DNA from: Nguyenibacter vanlangensis
GTDB taxonomy: Bacteria; Pseudomonadota; Alphaproteobacteria; Acetobacterales; Acetobacteraceae
Assembly: GCF_038719015.1 (NCBI RefSeq)
Contig: NZ_CP152276.1
Span: forward strand, 4,605,501 to 4,669,500
DNA: 64,000 bases
Reading direction: 5' to 3'
Shown piece after piece: positions 38,211 through 47,848 of the stretch. Within the stretch, counting starts at the first letter, position 1; each line of letters opens with the position of its first letter. The notes beneath the pieces were generated by a model, which had not been told where the DNA came from, searched no databases, and saw only the letters and a program-made list of their open reading frames with translations. Both the position numbers and the translations under genes were made by a program.

Positions 38211-40321
38211 CCCCGGGACTCCGCGGCTGCCGGATGGGCGGCCTGTTCGGCGCGGGCGGCGCGCAGGCGGACGCGGGGCGATTGTTCGGCGAGCGGGATG
38301 CCGTGACGGTCGCCCTTGCGCGCGGGCTTGGGCTGGTTGCGCGGATCGCCGGGATCGTTGCCCGGGCCCAGCGCGCGATAGCCGCGCGGAACGGCGGGTT
38401 CCATCGGGATGGCGAGGGCGGCGTCGATGGCCTGGGCGTCGGCCGTGTCGGGGAACAGGCCGAGCATCGGGCCGATGCGGGTCACGATCTTGGACACGGT
38501 GGGGGCGGCGGTCCATCCGGCGGTGGTCCAGCCATGGGTCTGGGCGGTCGGCTTGGGACTGTCGAGCATGACATAGACCGCGTAGCGCGGCGCGTTCATC
38601 GGGAAGATGCCGGTAAAGGCCGAGACGTTGACATGTTTCAGGTAGCCGCCGTGCGGGCCGATCTTTTCTGCTGTGCCGGTCTTGCCGCCGACGAAATAGC
38701 CTGGGGATTCGGCCGATTTGCCGATGCCCTCGGTCACCACCAGGCGCAGGATGCGGCGGAGGACGTTCGAGATTTCAGGCGAGATCAGGCGCGTGCCGAC
38801 TGGCACCGCAGCCGGCGCGGCGGCGGGGGGGGGCGTGGTCAGGACGGCTGGGGTGATGCTGGCGACCGGAGCGTTTGGCCCGTCCTGAGTGCTTGTGTCC
38901 TGAGCGCCTGTGATCTGGACGCCCGCGCCCTGGCTGCCGGCGTCGGCGATCAGGTCGTCGTGCGCCAGCAGGGTCGGGCGGACCAGGATGCCGCCATTCA
39001 CGGTGGCGGCGGTGCCGCGCACGATGGCAAGCGGCGGTTCGGCGACGCCGTGGCCGAAGCCGACGGTCATGACCGTCGAGATGCCCCAGTTGCGGGGCGA
39101 GGGAATGAGGGGGCGCGCGGCCTCGGGCAATTCGATCGGCACGGGCGCGAAGAAGCCCATGGCGCGCAGCCAGTCCTGCTGGCGCTGAGCGCCGACATCG
39201 AGCGCGATATGGGCGGCGGCCGGGTTGGAGGAGTAGGCCATGACCGCCGGCAGGGAGAGCCAGGGCGCGAAATGGTCGGTCTTCATGTCCGAGATGGTGA
39301 AGCGGCCGACATGGATGGGGATGGTCGAGAACCGGTCCCAGACATGGGCGACGCCGAGTTGCAGCGCCATGGCGGCGGTCTGCAGCTTGAAGGTCGAGCC
39401 GGGTTCATACATGCCGGTGACGGCGCGGTTGAAGCGGGCATCGGGGTCGGCATGGCCGAAATCGTTGGCGTCGTAGTCCGGCAGGCTGACCATGGCGATG
39501 ATCTCGCCGGTATTGACGTCCATCACGATGGCGCAGGCGCCGATGGCCTGGAACATGTCCTTGGCCGCGGCGAGTTCGTCGCGGACCACGGCCTGGATGC
39601 GCACGTCCAGCGACAGGCGCAGCGGGGTGCGGTCGGCGTTCAGGCGCTTGTCCATGGAACGTTCGATGCCGGCCACGCCGTGATCGTCGATATCGACCGC
39701 GCCCATGATGTGGGCGGCGACGCGGCCCAGCGGGTAGTGGCGGCGCTCGCCCGGTTCGAAATAGACGCCGGGAATGCCGAGATTGTTGATCGCGACTTCC
39801 TGCATCGGGGAGATGTCGCGGGCCAGGTAGACGAACTGTTTCTTCGTCGAGAGGCGGCGGACCGCCTCGGCGACGTCCAGGGTGGGCAGCACCGACTTGA
39901 GCTTCTGCGCCGCGTCCTGCGGGTCGATCATTTCCTGCGGGTTGGCATAGACCTGCGCGACCGGCAGGGAGATCGCCAGTACCTGGCCGTTGCGGTCGGT
40001 GATCGAGGCGCGGTGGACCTGCGGCAGGGCGAAATCGGCCTCCATGCCCTTGGGGTCGCTTTTGGGGATGTCGGGGACCTGCGGCGCGATCTGCCGCCGT
40101 TCGGGCGCCATCGGCATGATGACGGTGGCGAAGGCGAGCTTGAGCGCGACCGCGCCGAACAGGCCGCAGAATAGGGCGGAGACGCCCAGCAGCCGCGACT
40201 GCGTGCGCTCGCGCGCCGTGCGGGTGCGCAGGTCGTCGCCGGTGACCCGCACGTCCATCCGCGGGGGGCGGGAGGGCCCGCTCCGCATACTGTCTGGTGT
40301 GTCGGTCGGGCCGTTGGTCAT
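38207..40321 (-). CDS. ftsI: Septal peptidoglycan transpeptidase (PBP3)
   Basis: A 704-aa class B PBP. One N-terminal TM (LLGVSALFCGLFGAVALKLAF), the dimerisation domain, then the transpeptidase with EPGSTFK (SxxK, active-site Ser), SSNPAA (SxN) and KTGTAEK (KTG). Longer than E. coli FtsI owing to an insert of ~50 residues rich in Ala, Pro, Thr and Gln before the KTG region, encoded partly by a 9-G run at 38825-38833, and a basic C-terminal tail. Functions with FtsW encoded in the same run. Confidence 0.96.
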   Translation of the reverse strand: MTNGPTDTPDSMRSGPSRPPRMDVRVTGDDLRTRTARERTQSRLLGVSALFCGLFGAVALKLAFATVIMPMAPERRQIAPQVPDIPKSDPKGMEADFALPQVHRASITDRNGQVLAISLPVAQVYANPQEMIDPQDAAQKLKSVLPTLDVAEAVRRLSTKKQFVYLARDISPMQEVAINNLGIPGVYFEPGERRHYPLGRVAAHIMGAVDIDDHGVAGIERSMDKRLNADRTPLRLSLDVRIQAVVRDELAAAKDMFQAIGACAIVMDVNTGEIIAMVSLPDYDANDFGHADPDARFNRAVTGMYEPGSTFKLQTAAMALQLGVAHVWDRFSTIPIHVGRFTISDMKTDHFAPWLSLPAVMAYSSNPAAAHIALDVGAQRQQDWLRAMGFFAPVPIELPEAARPLIPSPRNWGISTVMTVGFGHGVAEPPLAIVRGTAATVNGGILVRPTLLAHDDLIADAGSQGAGVQITGAQDTSTQDGPNAPVASITPAVLTTPPPAAAPAAVPVGTRLISPEISNVLRRILRLVVTEGIGKSAESPGYFVGGKTGTAEKIGPHGGYLKHVNVSAFTGIFPMNAPRYAVYVMLDSPKPTAQTHGWTTAGWTAAPTVSKIVTRIGPMLGLFPDTADAQAIDAALAIPMEPAVPRGYRALGPGNDPGDPRNQPKPARKGDRHGIPLAEQSPRVRLRAARAEQAAHPAAAESRG

Positions 40322-40339
40322 GTTACCTGCGCGAGGGCA

Positions 40340-41170
40340 TCAGTTGCTGAGGGGAACGGGCGGCGGCAGCGTTCCGGAATGTGAAAAGCCCAGGGACGAC
40401 CCCCTGCCGTATCCCCGTGCCTCCTGGTACGGGACCGGCGCGGCCGGGCGCCAGGCCGCGACGGCCATCGGCGCCGGGCGGGGCGGATGGTAGGCGGCGA
40501 TCCTGGTGGCCGGGTTGGCGGCAGGCGGTAGCACGGCGCGCGCGGCGTGGGCAACGGATTGTACGGCACGGCGCCCGACGTTAGGCGGCAATTCGGGCGA
40601 AAGCGCGGCAGGGTGGACAAAACGTGGAGTCGCCGGGCGGATTGGCGCCGTCGGGGCGACGGGAATCGTGGCTGAGGCCAGTAATACCGGGCGGGCCGGG
40701 GGCTGGGCCGGCTGGGCCGATTCGGGCGGCTGGCGATGCGTCGCCGCCGCCAGGATGGCGGGGGCCGGGGTTTCGTGCTGCGGGGCGGCGGGCGTCGGTT
40801 CGGCCGGGGCATGGGCCGGGGGCGGGGTCAGCGTGGCGCCGATCGCGTCACGCGGGTTGACCAGGGGCAGCGGCCGGGCGCCGGGGGCGGGCAGGCGGTC
40901 GGCCAGCGACGCCATCTGGATGAACTGGGTGGGCGCCATCGGGTGGATGTCGGGCAGGAAGCGTGCCGACAGGGCGGCCAGGCGGTCCGGCTGGTTCAGC
41001 AGCGCCCATTCGGCGCGCAGCATGGCCGTCTGTTCGCGGACATGCTGCGTGTCGGCGACGATTTCCGAGATCCGCTGGTCCAGAAGCGTGGTCTGGTGCT
41101 TCTTGGAATAGAGGAACAGCCCGGACAGGCCGGCCATGACGGCGCAGAGGAGGGTGAAGGATCGCATCAT
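40340..41170 (-). CDS. ftsL: FtsL-like divisome protein with long Pro-rich extension
   Basis: A 276-aa protein in the FtsL position. Residues 1-20 form the TM ([21 protein letters not shown]), followed by a short coiled coil ([39 protein letters not shown]) as in FtsL. After residue ~95 there are some 180 residues of Ala/Pro-rich sequence not seen in ordinary FtsL (~100 aa). Identity rests on position between rsmH and ftsI and on the architecture. ATG at 41170 overlaps rsmH by 4 bp. Confidence 0.85.
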   Translation of the reverse strand: MMRSFTLLCAVMAGLSGLFLYSKKHQTTLLDQRISEIVADTQHVREQTAMLRAEWALLNQPDRLAALSARFLPDIHPMAPTQFIQMASLADRLPAPGARPLPLVNPRDAIGATLTPPPAHAPAEPTPAAPQHETPAPAILAAATHRQPPESAQPAQPPARPVLLASATIPVAPTAPIRPATPRFVHPAALSPELPPNVGRRAVQSVAHAARAVLPPAANPATRIAAYHPPRPAPMAVAAWRPAAPVPYQEARGYGRGSSLGFSHSGTLPPPVPLSN

Positions 41171-42183
41171 GGGCGGCGTTCCGGCTGGTTGTCGGTTATG
41201 TCCGGGAGGGGAAGGCGTTCGGCCGCGCGCAGGCGGGCGCTGCGGGCGCGGGGGTTGGCGTGGCATTCGGCCGCGCCGGGGCGCAGGGCGCGGGTGGTGA
41301 GCAGGCGGTAGGACGGTGCGGCCGCGCGGGCCTGCATCGCCCTGGGGTCGTGGCGCGAGGGGGCGGGCAGGCGCCCGGCGGCGCGGTTCAGCGCCTGCTT
41401 GACCAGCCGGTCCTCGAGCGAATGGAAGGAGACGACGACCAGCCGGCCGCCGGGGGCGAGCAGGCCCAGCGCCTGGTCGAGGCCCGCGGCGATCTGCCCG
41501 AGTTCGTCGTTCACATGGATGCGGATGCCCTGGAACGACCGGGTGGCCGGGTCGATGCCCGAGCGGTCGGCGGGCACGACCGAACGGATGATGTCGGCGA
41601 GCTGGAACGTGGTCAGGATCGGCGCCTGGGCGCGGGCCGCGACGATGGCGCGGGCGACGCGGCGGGACAGCCGTTCCTCGCCATATTCATAGATGACGTC
41701 GGCGAGGTCCGATTCGGCCATCGTATTGACGATGTCGGCGGCGGTCGGGCCGGTGTCGTCCATGCGCATGTCCAGCGGGCCGTCGGTGCGGAAGGAGAAG
41801 CCGCGCTCGACCTCGTCCAGTTGGAAGGAGGACACGCCGAGATCGAGCACCACCCCGTCGAGGGCCGGGACGTGGCGCGCCTGCAGCAGGGCCTGCATGT
41901 CGCCGAAGCCGCCATGGATCATGTGCAGGCGGGTTTCGCCCTCTTGCGCGCGCAGTTCGGATTGCAGCGCGTGGCCGCGACGGATGGCGGCGGGATCGCG
42001 GTCGATGGCCCAGAGGGTGCAGCGGGCCGCCGACAGGATGGCGCGGGCATAGCCGCCACCGCCGAACGTGCCGTCGAGATAGGCGGCGCCGTCGCGCGGC
42101 TGCAGCATCGCCAGCACCTCGGCCAGCATGACGGGGACATGGCCGGGACGGTGGCCGGCGGGGGGCGTGGTCATGGCGTTCAT
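41167..42183 (-). CDS. rsmH: 16S rRNA (cytosine1402-N4)-methyltransferase
   Basis: A 338-aa RsmH (MraW). [36 protein letters not shown] contains the SAM-binding motif [62 protein letters not shown] and [15 protein letters not shown] are diagnostic. It methylates N4 of C1402 in the ribosomal P site. Overlaps mraZ and ftsL by 4 bp. Confidence 0.97.
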   Translation of the reverse strand: MNAMTTPPAGHRPGHVPVMLAEVLAMLQPRDGAAYLDGTFGGGGYARAILSAARCTLWAIDRDPAAIRRGHALQSELRAQEGETRLHMIHGGFGDMQALLQARHVPALDGVVLDLGVSSFQLDEVERGFSFRTDGPLDMRMDDTGPTAADIVNTMAESDLADVIYEYGEERLSRRVARAIVAARAQAPILTTFQLADIIRSVVPADRSGIDPATRSFQGIRIHVNDELGQIAAGLDQALGLLAPGGRLVVVSFHSLEDRLVKQALNRAAGRLPAPSRHDPRAMQARAAAPSYRLLTTRALRPGAAECHANPRARSARLRAAERLPLPDITDNQPERRP

Positions 42184-42710
42184 GCGGCGCCTCCGCCGTT
42201 GGTCCCGCCGTGGGTGCTGCCGCCTTGCTGAGCGTGATTCTGAACGTGACTATGGGCGCGGTTCTGGGCCGGCAGGGCGAGATTGCGCGAGCGGGTGCGG
42301 GCCTCGGCGCGGCGGCGTTCGGCGGCGGCGGGTTCCCAGATCTGGAAGATGCGGCCCAGCCCCATGAAGGCGACGCTGTCGGTCAGGGTGGCGTGTTCCT
42401 TCAGCGCGTCGGGCAGGATGATCCGTCCCTCGCGGTCGGCGTCGACGGGGAAGGCGTCGGCATAGAGGGCGGCGGCCATGTCGTCATGTTCGTCGGAGAA
42501 CATGTCCAGCCGGTCGAGCGGCTGGCTGAGGGCCGCGAAGGCGGCGGTGGGCCAGGCCTCGATGCAGGGATGCTGGTGCGAGGGGCGCAGGACGACCAGG
42601 GCGTCGCCGGCCTGGGCCTGGGCGCGCAGGGCCGTGCGGAAGGGAGCCGGGATCGACACGCGGCCCTTGGCGTCGAGGCGGTTCTGATGGGTGCCGAGGA
42701 ACACACTCAC
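42180..42710 (-). CDS. mraZ: MraZ transcriptional regulator
   Basis: A 176-aa protein with two SpoVT/AbrB-like repeats: [25 protein letters not shown] and [21 protein letters not shown]. MraZ binds TGGG-type direct repeats and represses its own dcw operon in enterobacteria. The GTG at 42710 fits the family start, with GGGAG about 10 bp upstream; a second GTG lies two codons on. A ~40-residue polar tail exceeds the usual length. Candidate operator boxes lie ~80-105 bp upstream. Confidence 0.94.
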   Translation of the reverse strand: MSVFLGTHQNRLDAKGRVSIPAPFRTALRAQAQAGDALVVLRPSHQHPCIEAWPTAAFAALSQPLDRLDMFSDEHDDMAAALYADAFPVDADREGRIILPDALKEHATLTDSVAFMGLGRIFQIWEPAAAERRRAEARTRSRNLALPAQNRAHSHVQNHAQQGGSTHGGTNGGGAA

Positions 42711-42790
42711 GCTTTTGCGATGCTCCCTCGGCTGGATGGTTGCGGATGCGATTGCGCATGGGCCGGCGCCCCCTGCGCGCCGGGTTTTCA

Positions 42791-42815
42791 TGGGATATCA
42801 TGGGATTTTATGGGA
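42791..42815. promoter_or_regulatory. Candidate MraZ operator: three TGGGA boxes
   Basis: TGGGA at 42791-42795, 42801-42805 and 42811-42815, exactly 10 bp apart, upstream of mraZ. E. coli MraZ binds TGGG repeats with 5-bp spacers. Here the boxes read TGGGA on the strand opposite to mraZ. Confidence 0.8.
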
Positions 42816-42950
42816 CGTCAAACAAAACGCGCCGAAATTCTGGCAGAAAACCGCAGTTTTTCGTGGGTTGGACAAGTCGTGACAGGACTTGGTCCCAATT
42901 GTCGCAGGGGACGGACTTTGAAATGCGGCATGAATATGAATGTTTACGTT

Positions 42951-42985
42951 ATGTTCTAGTTTGGATGTGATCAAAACGAGAACAT
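42951..42985. promoter_or_regulatory. 35-bp palindrome between rnpB and mraZ
   Basis: ATGTTCT-n-GTTT-n-GAT, three bases, ATC-n-AAAC-n-AGAACAT. Only two arm positions and the centre break symmetry. It sits ~50 bp beyond the rnpB 3' end and ~240 bp upstream of mraZ, and contains a possible minus-strand -35 element (TTGATC). It could be an operator or an RNA-end hairpin. Confidence 0.6.
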
Positions 42986-43034
42986 TTTGCTGGGGGCATT
43001 TTGTTGGGGGTATGTTCCGCAGGGGACGACGAGG

Positions 43035-43435
43035 CCAGACGGTCTGTAAGCCGGGTTCTGTCCATCCTCGATGAAGATGGGGCGACCATTCCTCTGGGAC
43101 GCGCCTTGCGGCGCGCCTCACGCGACCAACCCGAACGACGGGGCGGAGGGACCCCCGGCGGCGCCTTTGGGGGCGTCGCCTGCCGTTCCTATTCGGTCTT
43201 GCTCCCGGTGGGGTTTGCCCTGCCGCCTGCGTTGCCGCACGCGCGGTGCGCTCTTACCGCACCGTTTCACCCTTGCCCGCACCATCTCCGGCGTACCGGA
43301 ATGCCGTGGGGGCGGTTTGTTTTCTGTGGCACTTTCCCTGGGGTCGCCCCCGCCGGCCGTTAGCCGGCACCGTTCCTCCGTGGAGCCCGGACTTTCCTCC
43401 ATCGCGTGAGCGACAGCGGTCGCCCGACCGTCTGG
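43035..43435 (-). ncRNA. rnpB: RNase P RNA (type A)
   Basis: Catalytic RNA of RNase P, which trims the 5' leader of tRNA precursors. On the minus strand it opens with CCAGACGGTCGGGCGACCGC and the conserved core GAGGAAAGTCCGGGCTCC (43382-43399), then GCCACAGAAAACAAACCGCC, and ends with the CR V region near CAGAACCCGGCTTACAGACC. The two ends pair (CCAGACGGTC near 43430 with GACCGTCTGG near 43035), giving helix P1. Ends are set by that pairing and may be off by a few bases. Confidence 0.95.
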
Positions 43436-43531
43436 CATGCGGAAACTGGCGGTCCGGGCGGCTTGCGTCAAGGGGGAATGCGCCGCATCAAGAGGCGGAC
43501 GACATGATGAGGCGAGGGCGGGAGCGCGGGC

Positions 43532-44548
43532 ATGGCGGGCGGGCCGGCGGTGGAATCGGGAATGGCGCAATCGGGCTCGGGCGCGGGCGCGGCGCGGCCG
43601 GGAGCGGCGCGATTGGAAGCCGGGCGATTGGGGCTGGCGTCGCGGCTGGTGCTGGGGCATCTGTCCGGCCGGGCGTCGCTGCGCGCGCGCCGGCCGCGCA
43701 CGCTGGCGGAATTGCGGCGGGCGCTGGACCGGCCCTGTTTTCCGCAGGCCCTGTCCAGCCTGCCGCTGCGCCGGGTGATGGCGCTGCGGGTGCCGGGGGC
43801 GACCGAGCTGCGGCCCGCGCGGCTGTACCTGCCCCATGGGAAGGTGCGCGGGGCGGTGCTGTTTCTACATGGCGGCGGATTCGTGCATTGCGGGTTGAAT
43901 TCGCATCACGGGATCTGCTGCCGGCTGGCGCGGGCATCGGGGGCGGCGGTGCTGTCCTTCGATTACCGTCTGGCGCCGGAGCATCGCTTTCCGGCGGCGG
44001 TCGAGGATAGCTGGGCGGCGCTGCGCTGGCTGGCGGGCGAGTCCTGGCGGTGGGGCGGCGGGCTGGCGGTGGCCGGGGACAGCGCCGGGGGGAACCTGGC
44101 GGCGGTGCTGGCGCACCTGGCTCGGGATCGGGGCGGGCCCGAACTGGCGCTGCAGTTGCTGTATTATCCGTCGCTCTACGGGGCGCGGGAGGTGCCGTCG
44201 CGGCGGATCCACGCGGAGGGATACATGCTGACGGCCCGGCTGATGGAATGGTACGCCGAGCAATATGTCCGCACGCCGGAGGACCTGTACCATCCGCTGA
44301 TGGCGCCGGTCTTTGCCGAATCGCTGGCCGGGCTGGCGCCGGCGGTGATCGTGCCGGCGGAATTCGATCCGCTGCATGACGAGGCCACGGGATACGCCCA
44401 GGCGATGCGTGCGGCGGGCGGGCAGGCCGAGCTGCGCTGCTATCCGGGCACGATCCACGGCTATCTGAACATGTATTCCGTCATGCCGGCGGGCAGGGCG
44501 GCGATCCGCTTCGGCGGGCGGAGGCTGCGCTCGGCCCTGGCGGGGTAG
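43532..44548 (+). CDS. HSL-family alpha/beta hydrolase (esterase/lipase)
   Basis: A 338-aa carboxylesterase of the hormone-sensitive-lipase family: oxyanion motif FLHGGGFVHCG, then FDYRLAPEHRFPAAVEDSWAALRWL, nucleophile elbow VAGDSAGGNLAAVLAHLA, acid region PAEFDPLHDEATGYAQAM and base GTIHGYLN. GGAG seven bases before the ATG supports this start. Substrate unknown. Stands alone between rnpB and the convergent petA operon. Confidence 0.88.
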   Translation: MAGGPAVESGMAQSGSGAGAARPGAARLEAGRLGLASRLVLGHLSGRASLRARRPRTLAELRRALDRPCFPQALSSLPLRRVMALRVPGATELRPARLYLPHGKVRGAVLFLHGGGFVHCGLNSHHGICCRLARASGAAVLSFDYRLAPEHRFPAAVEDSWAALRWLAGESWRWGGGLAVAGDSAGGNLAAVLAHLARDRGGPELALQLLYYPSLYGAREVPSRRIHAEGYMLTARLMEWYAEQYVRTPEDLYHPLMAPVFAESLAGLAPAVIVPAEFDPLHDEATGYAQAMRAAGGQAELRCYPGTIHGYLNMYSVMPAGRAAIRFGGRRLRSALAG

Positions 44549-44594
44549 GCCCGCGGGACCTGATGACACGGGGGGCGGCCTGATCGGCCGGCGG

Positions 44595-45251
44595 TCAGAT
44601 CTGCTGGATGGAGGCGAAGTCGAAACTGGTCCCGGGCGGGTTCTGGCCGAGGCGGATGGTGGTCGGGCCGGCCATGGAATAAGGCGGCACCGGCAGGTTG
44701 TAGGGGGCGGGCGCGCCGATGAAGACGCGGCCGGCCAGGTCGAATTTCGAGCCGTGGCAAGGGCAGGCATAGCCGCCCGGCCAGTTGGCGACCGGGGTGG
44801 CGGGGTCCGGCGCCGGGGCATAGGCCGGCACGCAGCCCAGATGGGTGCAGATGCCGACCACCACGCCATAGTCCGGGACGATGGAGCGGTGCCAGTTGTC
44901 GGCGTAGGGCGGCTGTTGCAGCGCGCGCGACGTGGGGTCGCGCAGGCGGGCGGCCAGGGCAGGATCCCGCAGCCGGGCCAGGGCCTGGGGCGTGCGGTGG
45001 GTGATGAAGACCGGACTGCCGTGCCAGACGACGGTGATCTGCTGCCCCGGAGGGAGCTTGGAGACGTCGACATCGACCGGGGCGCGGGCGGCGCCGGAAT
45101 CGGCCGGGCGCAGGGAGTCGAGGAACGGCCAGGCGAAGGCGGCCGCCCCCGCCCCGCCGGCGGCCAGCGTGACCAGGGTGAGGAAGTCGCGCCGTTTGCC
45201 GTCCGTGGGGGTGGCGGCGTGCATGGGAGGAGGATCGCCCCGGGTCGTCAT
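44595..45251 (-). CDS. petA: Ubiquinol-cytochrome c reductase Rieske subunit
   Basis: A 218-aa Rieske protein of the bc1 complex. Twin-arginine-like start [21 protein letters not shown] forms the signal/anchor. The 2Fe-2S ligands are in CTHLGC and CPCHGS, and PPY and RLGQNPPG follow at the C-terminus. It would pass electrons from ubiquinol to cytochrome c1. No petB/petC follows: the next gene is convergent. Transcribed behind zwf and a small membrane protein gene, 7 bp apart. Confidence 0.94.
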   Translation of the reverse strand: MTTRGDPPPMHAATPTDGKRRDFLTLVTLAAGGAGAAAFAWPFLDSLRPADSGAARAPVDVDVSKLPPGQQITVVWHGSPVFITHRTPQALARLRDPALAARLRDPTSRALQQPPYADNWHRSIVPDYGVVVGICTHLGCVPAYAPAPDPATPVANWPGGYACPCHGSKFDLAGRVFIGAPAPYNLPVPPYSMAGPTTIRLGQNPPGTSFDFASIQQI

Positions 45252-45258
45252 GGCGCCC

Positions 45259-45738
45259 TTAACGCGGCAGGGGGTGGAAGGTGCCGGGCGAGCCCCAGTC
45301 GGTCTGCACCGTCTGGTCGACCCGGTCGACCCGCAGCGTGAACAGTCTGGGCAGCGTGTTCTTGAGGGCAGGGTCCTTCGCCCCCGGGCAGGAGCCGGAA
45401 TGCTTGGCCATGACGTCGAAGCGCGTGGCGTCCGGCGGGTCGTTGCCGTTGACGATGAACAGCACGCAACGCCCGGGCAGGTCGGTCATGCCGTTATGGG
45501 TCACGACCGTGCGGAAATGTTCCACCAGGGCGGTGTCGTCGAACCAGTTGGCGTGGCGGAAGGTGATCTGGTCCGCCGCCTGGTCCAGCCAGCCCATGCG
45601 CGCGGCGACGACCGCGAGCAGGGCCATCGGCACGACCATGACCAGCCGCCTGACGATACGCTGGCGCATCGTCAGGCGGCCGCGGCGGCCGCCCAATTTG
45701 TTCGTGGTGTTGTTCGTGGTATCGGAAGGGGAGGCCAT
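45259..45738 (-). CDS. Membrane-anchored protein of unknown function
   Basis: A 159-aa protein I do not recognise. One TM segment ([20 protein letters not shown], about 33-52) after a basic N-terminus, then a presumably periplasmic domain with two Cys ([23 protein letters not shown]) that could pair. It sits in a tight run zwf (8 bp) - this gene - petA (7 bp), so it is probably co-expressed with both. Confidence 0.7.
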   Translation of the reverse strand: MASPSDTTNNTTNKLGGRRGRLTMRQRIVRRLVMVVPMALLAVVAARMGWLDQAADQITFRHANWFDDTALVEHFRTVVTHNGMTDLPGRCVLFIVNGNDPPDATRFDVMAKHSGSCPGAKDPALKNTLPRLFTLRVDRVDQTVQTDWGSPGTFHPLPR

Positions 45739-45746
45739 GCGGACGG

Positions 45747-47225
45747 TCAGACCATGTCCTCGTGCCACCGGTGGCCGCGCTCGGCCAGCAGGGCGCGGGC
45801 GGCGTCGGGGCCCCAGCTTCCGGCCGGGTAGGTTTCGAGCGGCGACTTGTTCTCGGCCCAGCCCTGGAGGATCGGGTCGGCCCAGCGCCATGCGGCCTCG
45901 ACCTCATCCCGGCGGATGAACAGGACCGGATCGCCGCGCACGACGTCGAGCAGCAGGCGTTCGTACGCGTCGGGGTAGCGGGTGGCGAACGCCTTTTCGA
46001 ACGCGATGTTGATGTCGGCCTGGCGCAGCGCCACCGAATCGGTCGGGGTCGGGTCCTTGGTCGAGACGGTCAGCATCACGCCCTCATCGGGCTGGATGCG
46101 GATGACCAGGCGGTTGGCCGCCGGCTTCTCGGGGAAGATCGACCAGGGGGTGGTCTTGAACTGGATGACGATCTCGCTGCTTTTCTGGGCCATGCGCTTG
46201 CCCGAGCGCAGGTAGAACGGCACGTTGCCCCAGCGCCAGGTATCGACCTGGGCGCGGATGGCGACGAAGGTCTCGGTGTTGCTGACCGCGTTCTCGCCGA
46301 GATCATCGAGATAGCCGGGGACGGGCTTGCCGCCCATTTCGCCGGCGCCGTACCGGGCGCGTACCGTGCTGACGGCGACGTCCTCGGGCGTGATCGGGCG
46401 CAGCGCGCGCAGGACCTTGAGCTTCTCGTTGCGCAGGCTGTCGGCCTCGAGCGAGCCGGGCGGGTCCATCGCGACCAGGCACAGCACCTGCAGCAGGTGG
46501 TTCTGGATCATGTCGCGCATGGCGCCGGACTTGTCGTAATACGGGCCGCGGCCCTCGACGCCCACGGTTTCGGCCGCGGTGATCTGGATATAGTCGATGG
46601 CGTCGGACGACCAGAGCCGTTCGAAGACCGGGTTGGCGAAGCGCAGCGCGATCACGGCCTGGACGGTTTCCTTGCCCAGATAGTGGTCGATGCGGAAAAT
46701 GTGGTTTTCCGGGAAGAACCGGCCGACGCCGTCATTGATTTCGTCCGCCGAGGCCAGGTCGGTGCCGATCGGCTTTTCCAGCACCACGCGCGACTGGTCG
46801 GTGACCAGGCCCTGGGTGCTGAGATTTTCGCAGATCCGGCCGTACAGGTCGGGCGCGGTGGCCAGGTAATAGACGCGGATCCGGTCGGCGGGGGCTTCGG
46901 CCAGCAGGTCCTTCAGCCCGGGCCAGTTGCTGCCGGCCTCGGCGCCGTTCAGGCTGACATAATGCACGAGGGCGAGGAAGCGGCGCGCGAGGTCGGGGTC
47001 GAGATCGGCGGGCTTGACGAAATTCTGCAGCGCCTTCTCGGCCCGGGCCTGGAAATCGGCGCGGGAGAGGGGCGAGCGGGCGGTGCCGATGATGCGGGCC
47101 TGATCGGGGATCTGCCCGTCGCGATAGCGGTAATAGAGCGCCGGCAGCAGCTTGCGCATCGTCAGGTCGCCGGTGGCCCCGAAGACGATGTAGTCGAAAA
47201 TATCGACGGGTGGGAGTTGAGCCAT
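45747..47225 (-). CDS. zwf: Glucose-6-phosphate 1-dehydrogenase
   Basis: A 492-aa enzyme oxidising glucose 6-phosphate to 6-phosphogluconolactone, the entry to the oxidative pentose phosphate pathway on which acetic acid bacteria rely. IVFGATGDLTMRKLLPALYY (NADP-binding), EKPIGTDLASA, active-site RIDHYLGKETVQ and FYLRSGKRM are present. The ATG at 47225 has AGGAGG nine bases upstream. First gene of the zwf-petA run. Confidence 0.97.
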   Translation of the reverse strand: MAQLPPVDIFDYIVFGATGDLTMRKLLPALYYRYRDGQIPDQARIIGTARSPLSRADFQARAEKALQNFVKPADLDPDLARRFLALVHYVSLNGAEAGSNWPGLKDLLAEAPADRIRVYYLATAPDLYGRICENLSTQGLVTDQSRVVLEKPIGTDLASADEINDGVGRFFPENHIFRIDHYLGKETVQAVIALRFANPVFERLWSSDAIDYIQITAAETVGVEGRGPYYDKSGAMRDMIQNHLLQVLCLVAMDPPGSLEADSLRNEKLKVLRALRPITPEDVAVSTVRARYGAGEMGGKPVPGYLDDLGENAVSNTETFVAIRAQVDTWRWGNVPFYLRSGKRMAQKSSEIVIQFKTTPWSIFPEKPAANRLVIRIQPDEGVMLTVSTKDPTPTDSVALRQADINIAFEKAFATRYPDAYERLLLDVVRGDPVLFIRRDEVEAAWRWADPILQGWAENKSPLETYPAGSWGPDAARALLAERGHRWHEDMV

Positions 47226-47492
47226 CGGATGCGGCCTCCTGCGCGGTTCTGATTGTTGCGTTGGACGTTTCGCGGACATGCGCGGGCCTGCCTCCATGTG
47301 CCGGGGGACCCGTGGGGGAGACGACCTGCCGTGCATCGGTTTGGGCCGGGCGAAGGGGGGCTGTCAAGTTGCCATTGACCGGCCGGCATCGTCACGATAA
47401 GCCCGCCGTTCCCTTTCGGATCGGGTGGTTTCGGCCCCTGGCCCGGTCGGACGAGCGACGTTCCACCCACGATGCTGGAGGCATGCGGTTCC

Positions 47493-47768
47493 ATGGATGC
47501 GGAGAATTTTGCGGCTGACGACAACGCGGCGGCGGTAGGCGGCATTGCGGCGGACCGGCTGCGCAGCATCATCGAGCGGATCGAGCGGCTGGAAGAGGAA
47601 CGCAAGGCCCTGGCCGGCGATATTAAGGATATCTTCACCGAGGCGAAGTCGGCCGGGTTCGACGTGAAGGTGATCCGGCAGATCATCCGCCTGCGCAAGC
47701 AGGAGCCGGCCGAGGTGGAGGAGCAGGAGACGCTGCTGGATATCTACCGCCGCGCCCTGGGAATGTGA
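47493..47768 (+). CDS. gapR: GapR nucleoid-associated protein (DUF2312)
   Basis: A 91-aa helical protein. AADRLRSIIERIERLEEERKALAGDIKDIFTEAKSAGFDVKVIRQIIRLRKQEPAEVEEQETLLDIY is not just similar but colinear with Caulobacter GapR, which forms tetramers clamping overtwisted DNA and aids replication and topology. I chose the ATG at 47493 (MDAENF), the usual family length. Confidence 0.9.
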   Translation: MDAENFAADDNAAAVGGIAADRLRSIIERIERLEEERKALAGDIKDIFTEAKSAGFDVKVIRQIIRLRKQEPAEVEEQETLLDIYRRALGM

Positions 47769-47848
47769 CCTTCTTACGGGATCCTTGCGCCGGCGTGGCC
47801 TGATCTGGTCACATGGGCGGAGGTCCGTTCTTTTCTGGTCGTATCGCG

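Noticed and set aside
43118..43837. Minus-strand ORF covering rnpB
   Set aside because: The DNA is the RNase P RNA gene with conserved core motifs; the frame is incidental.
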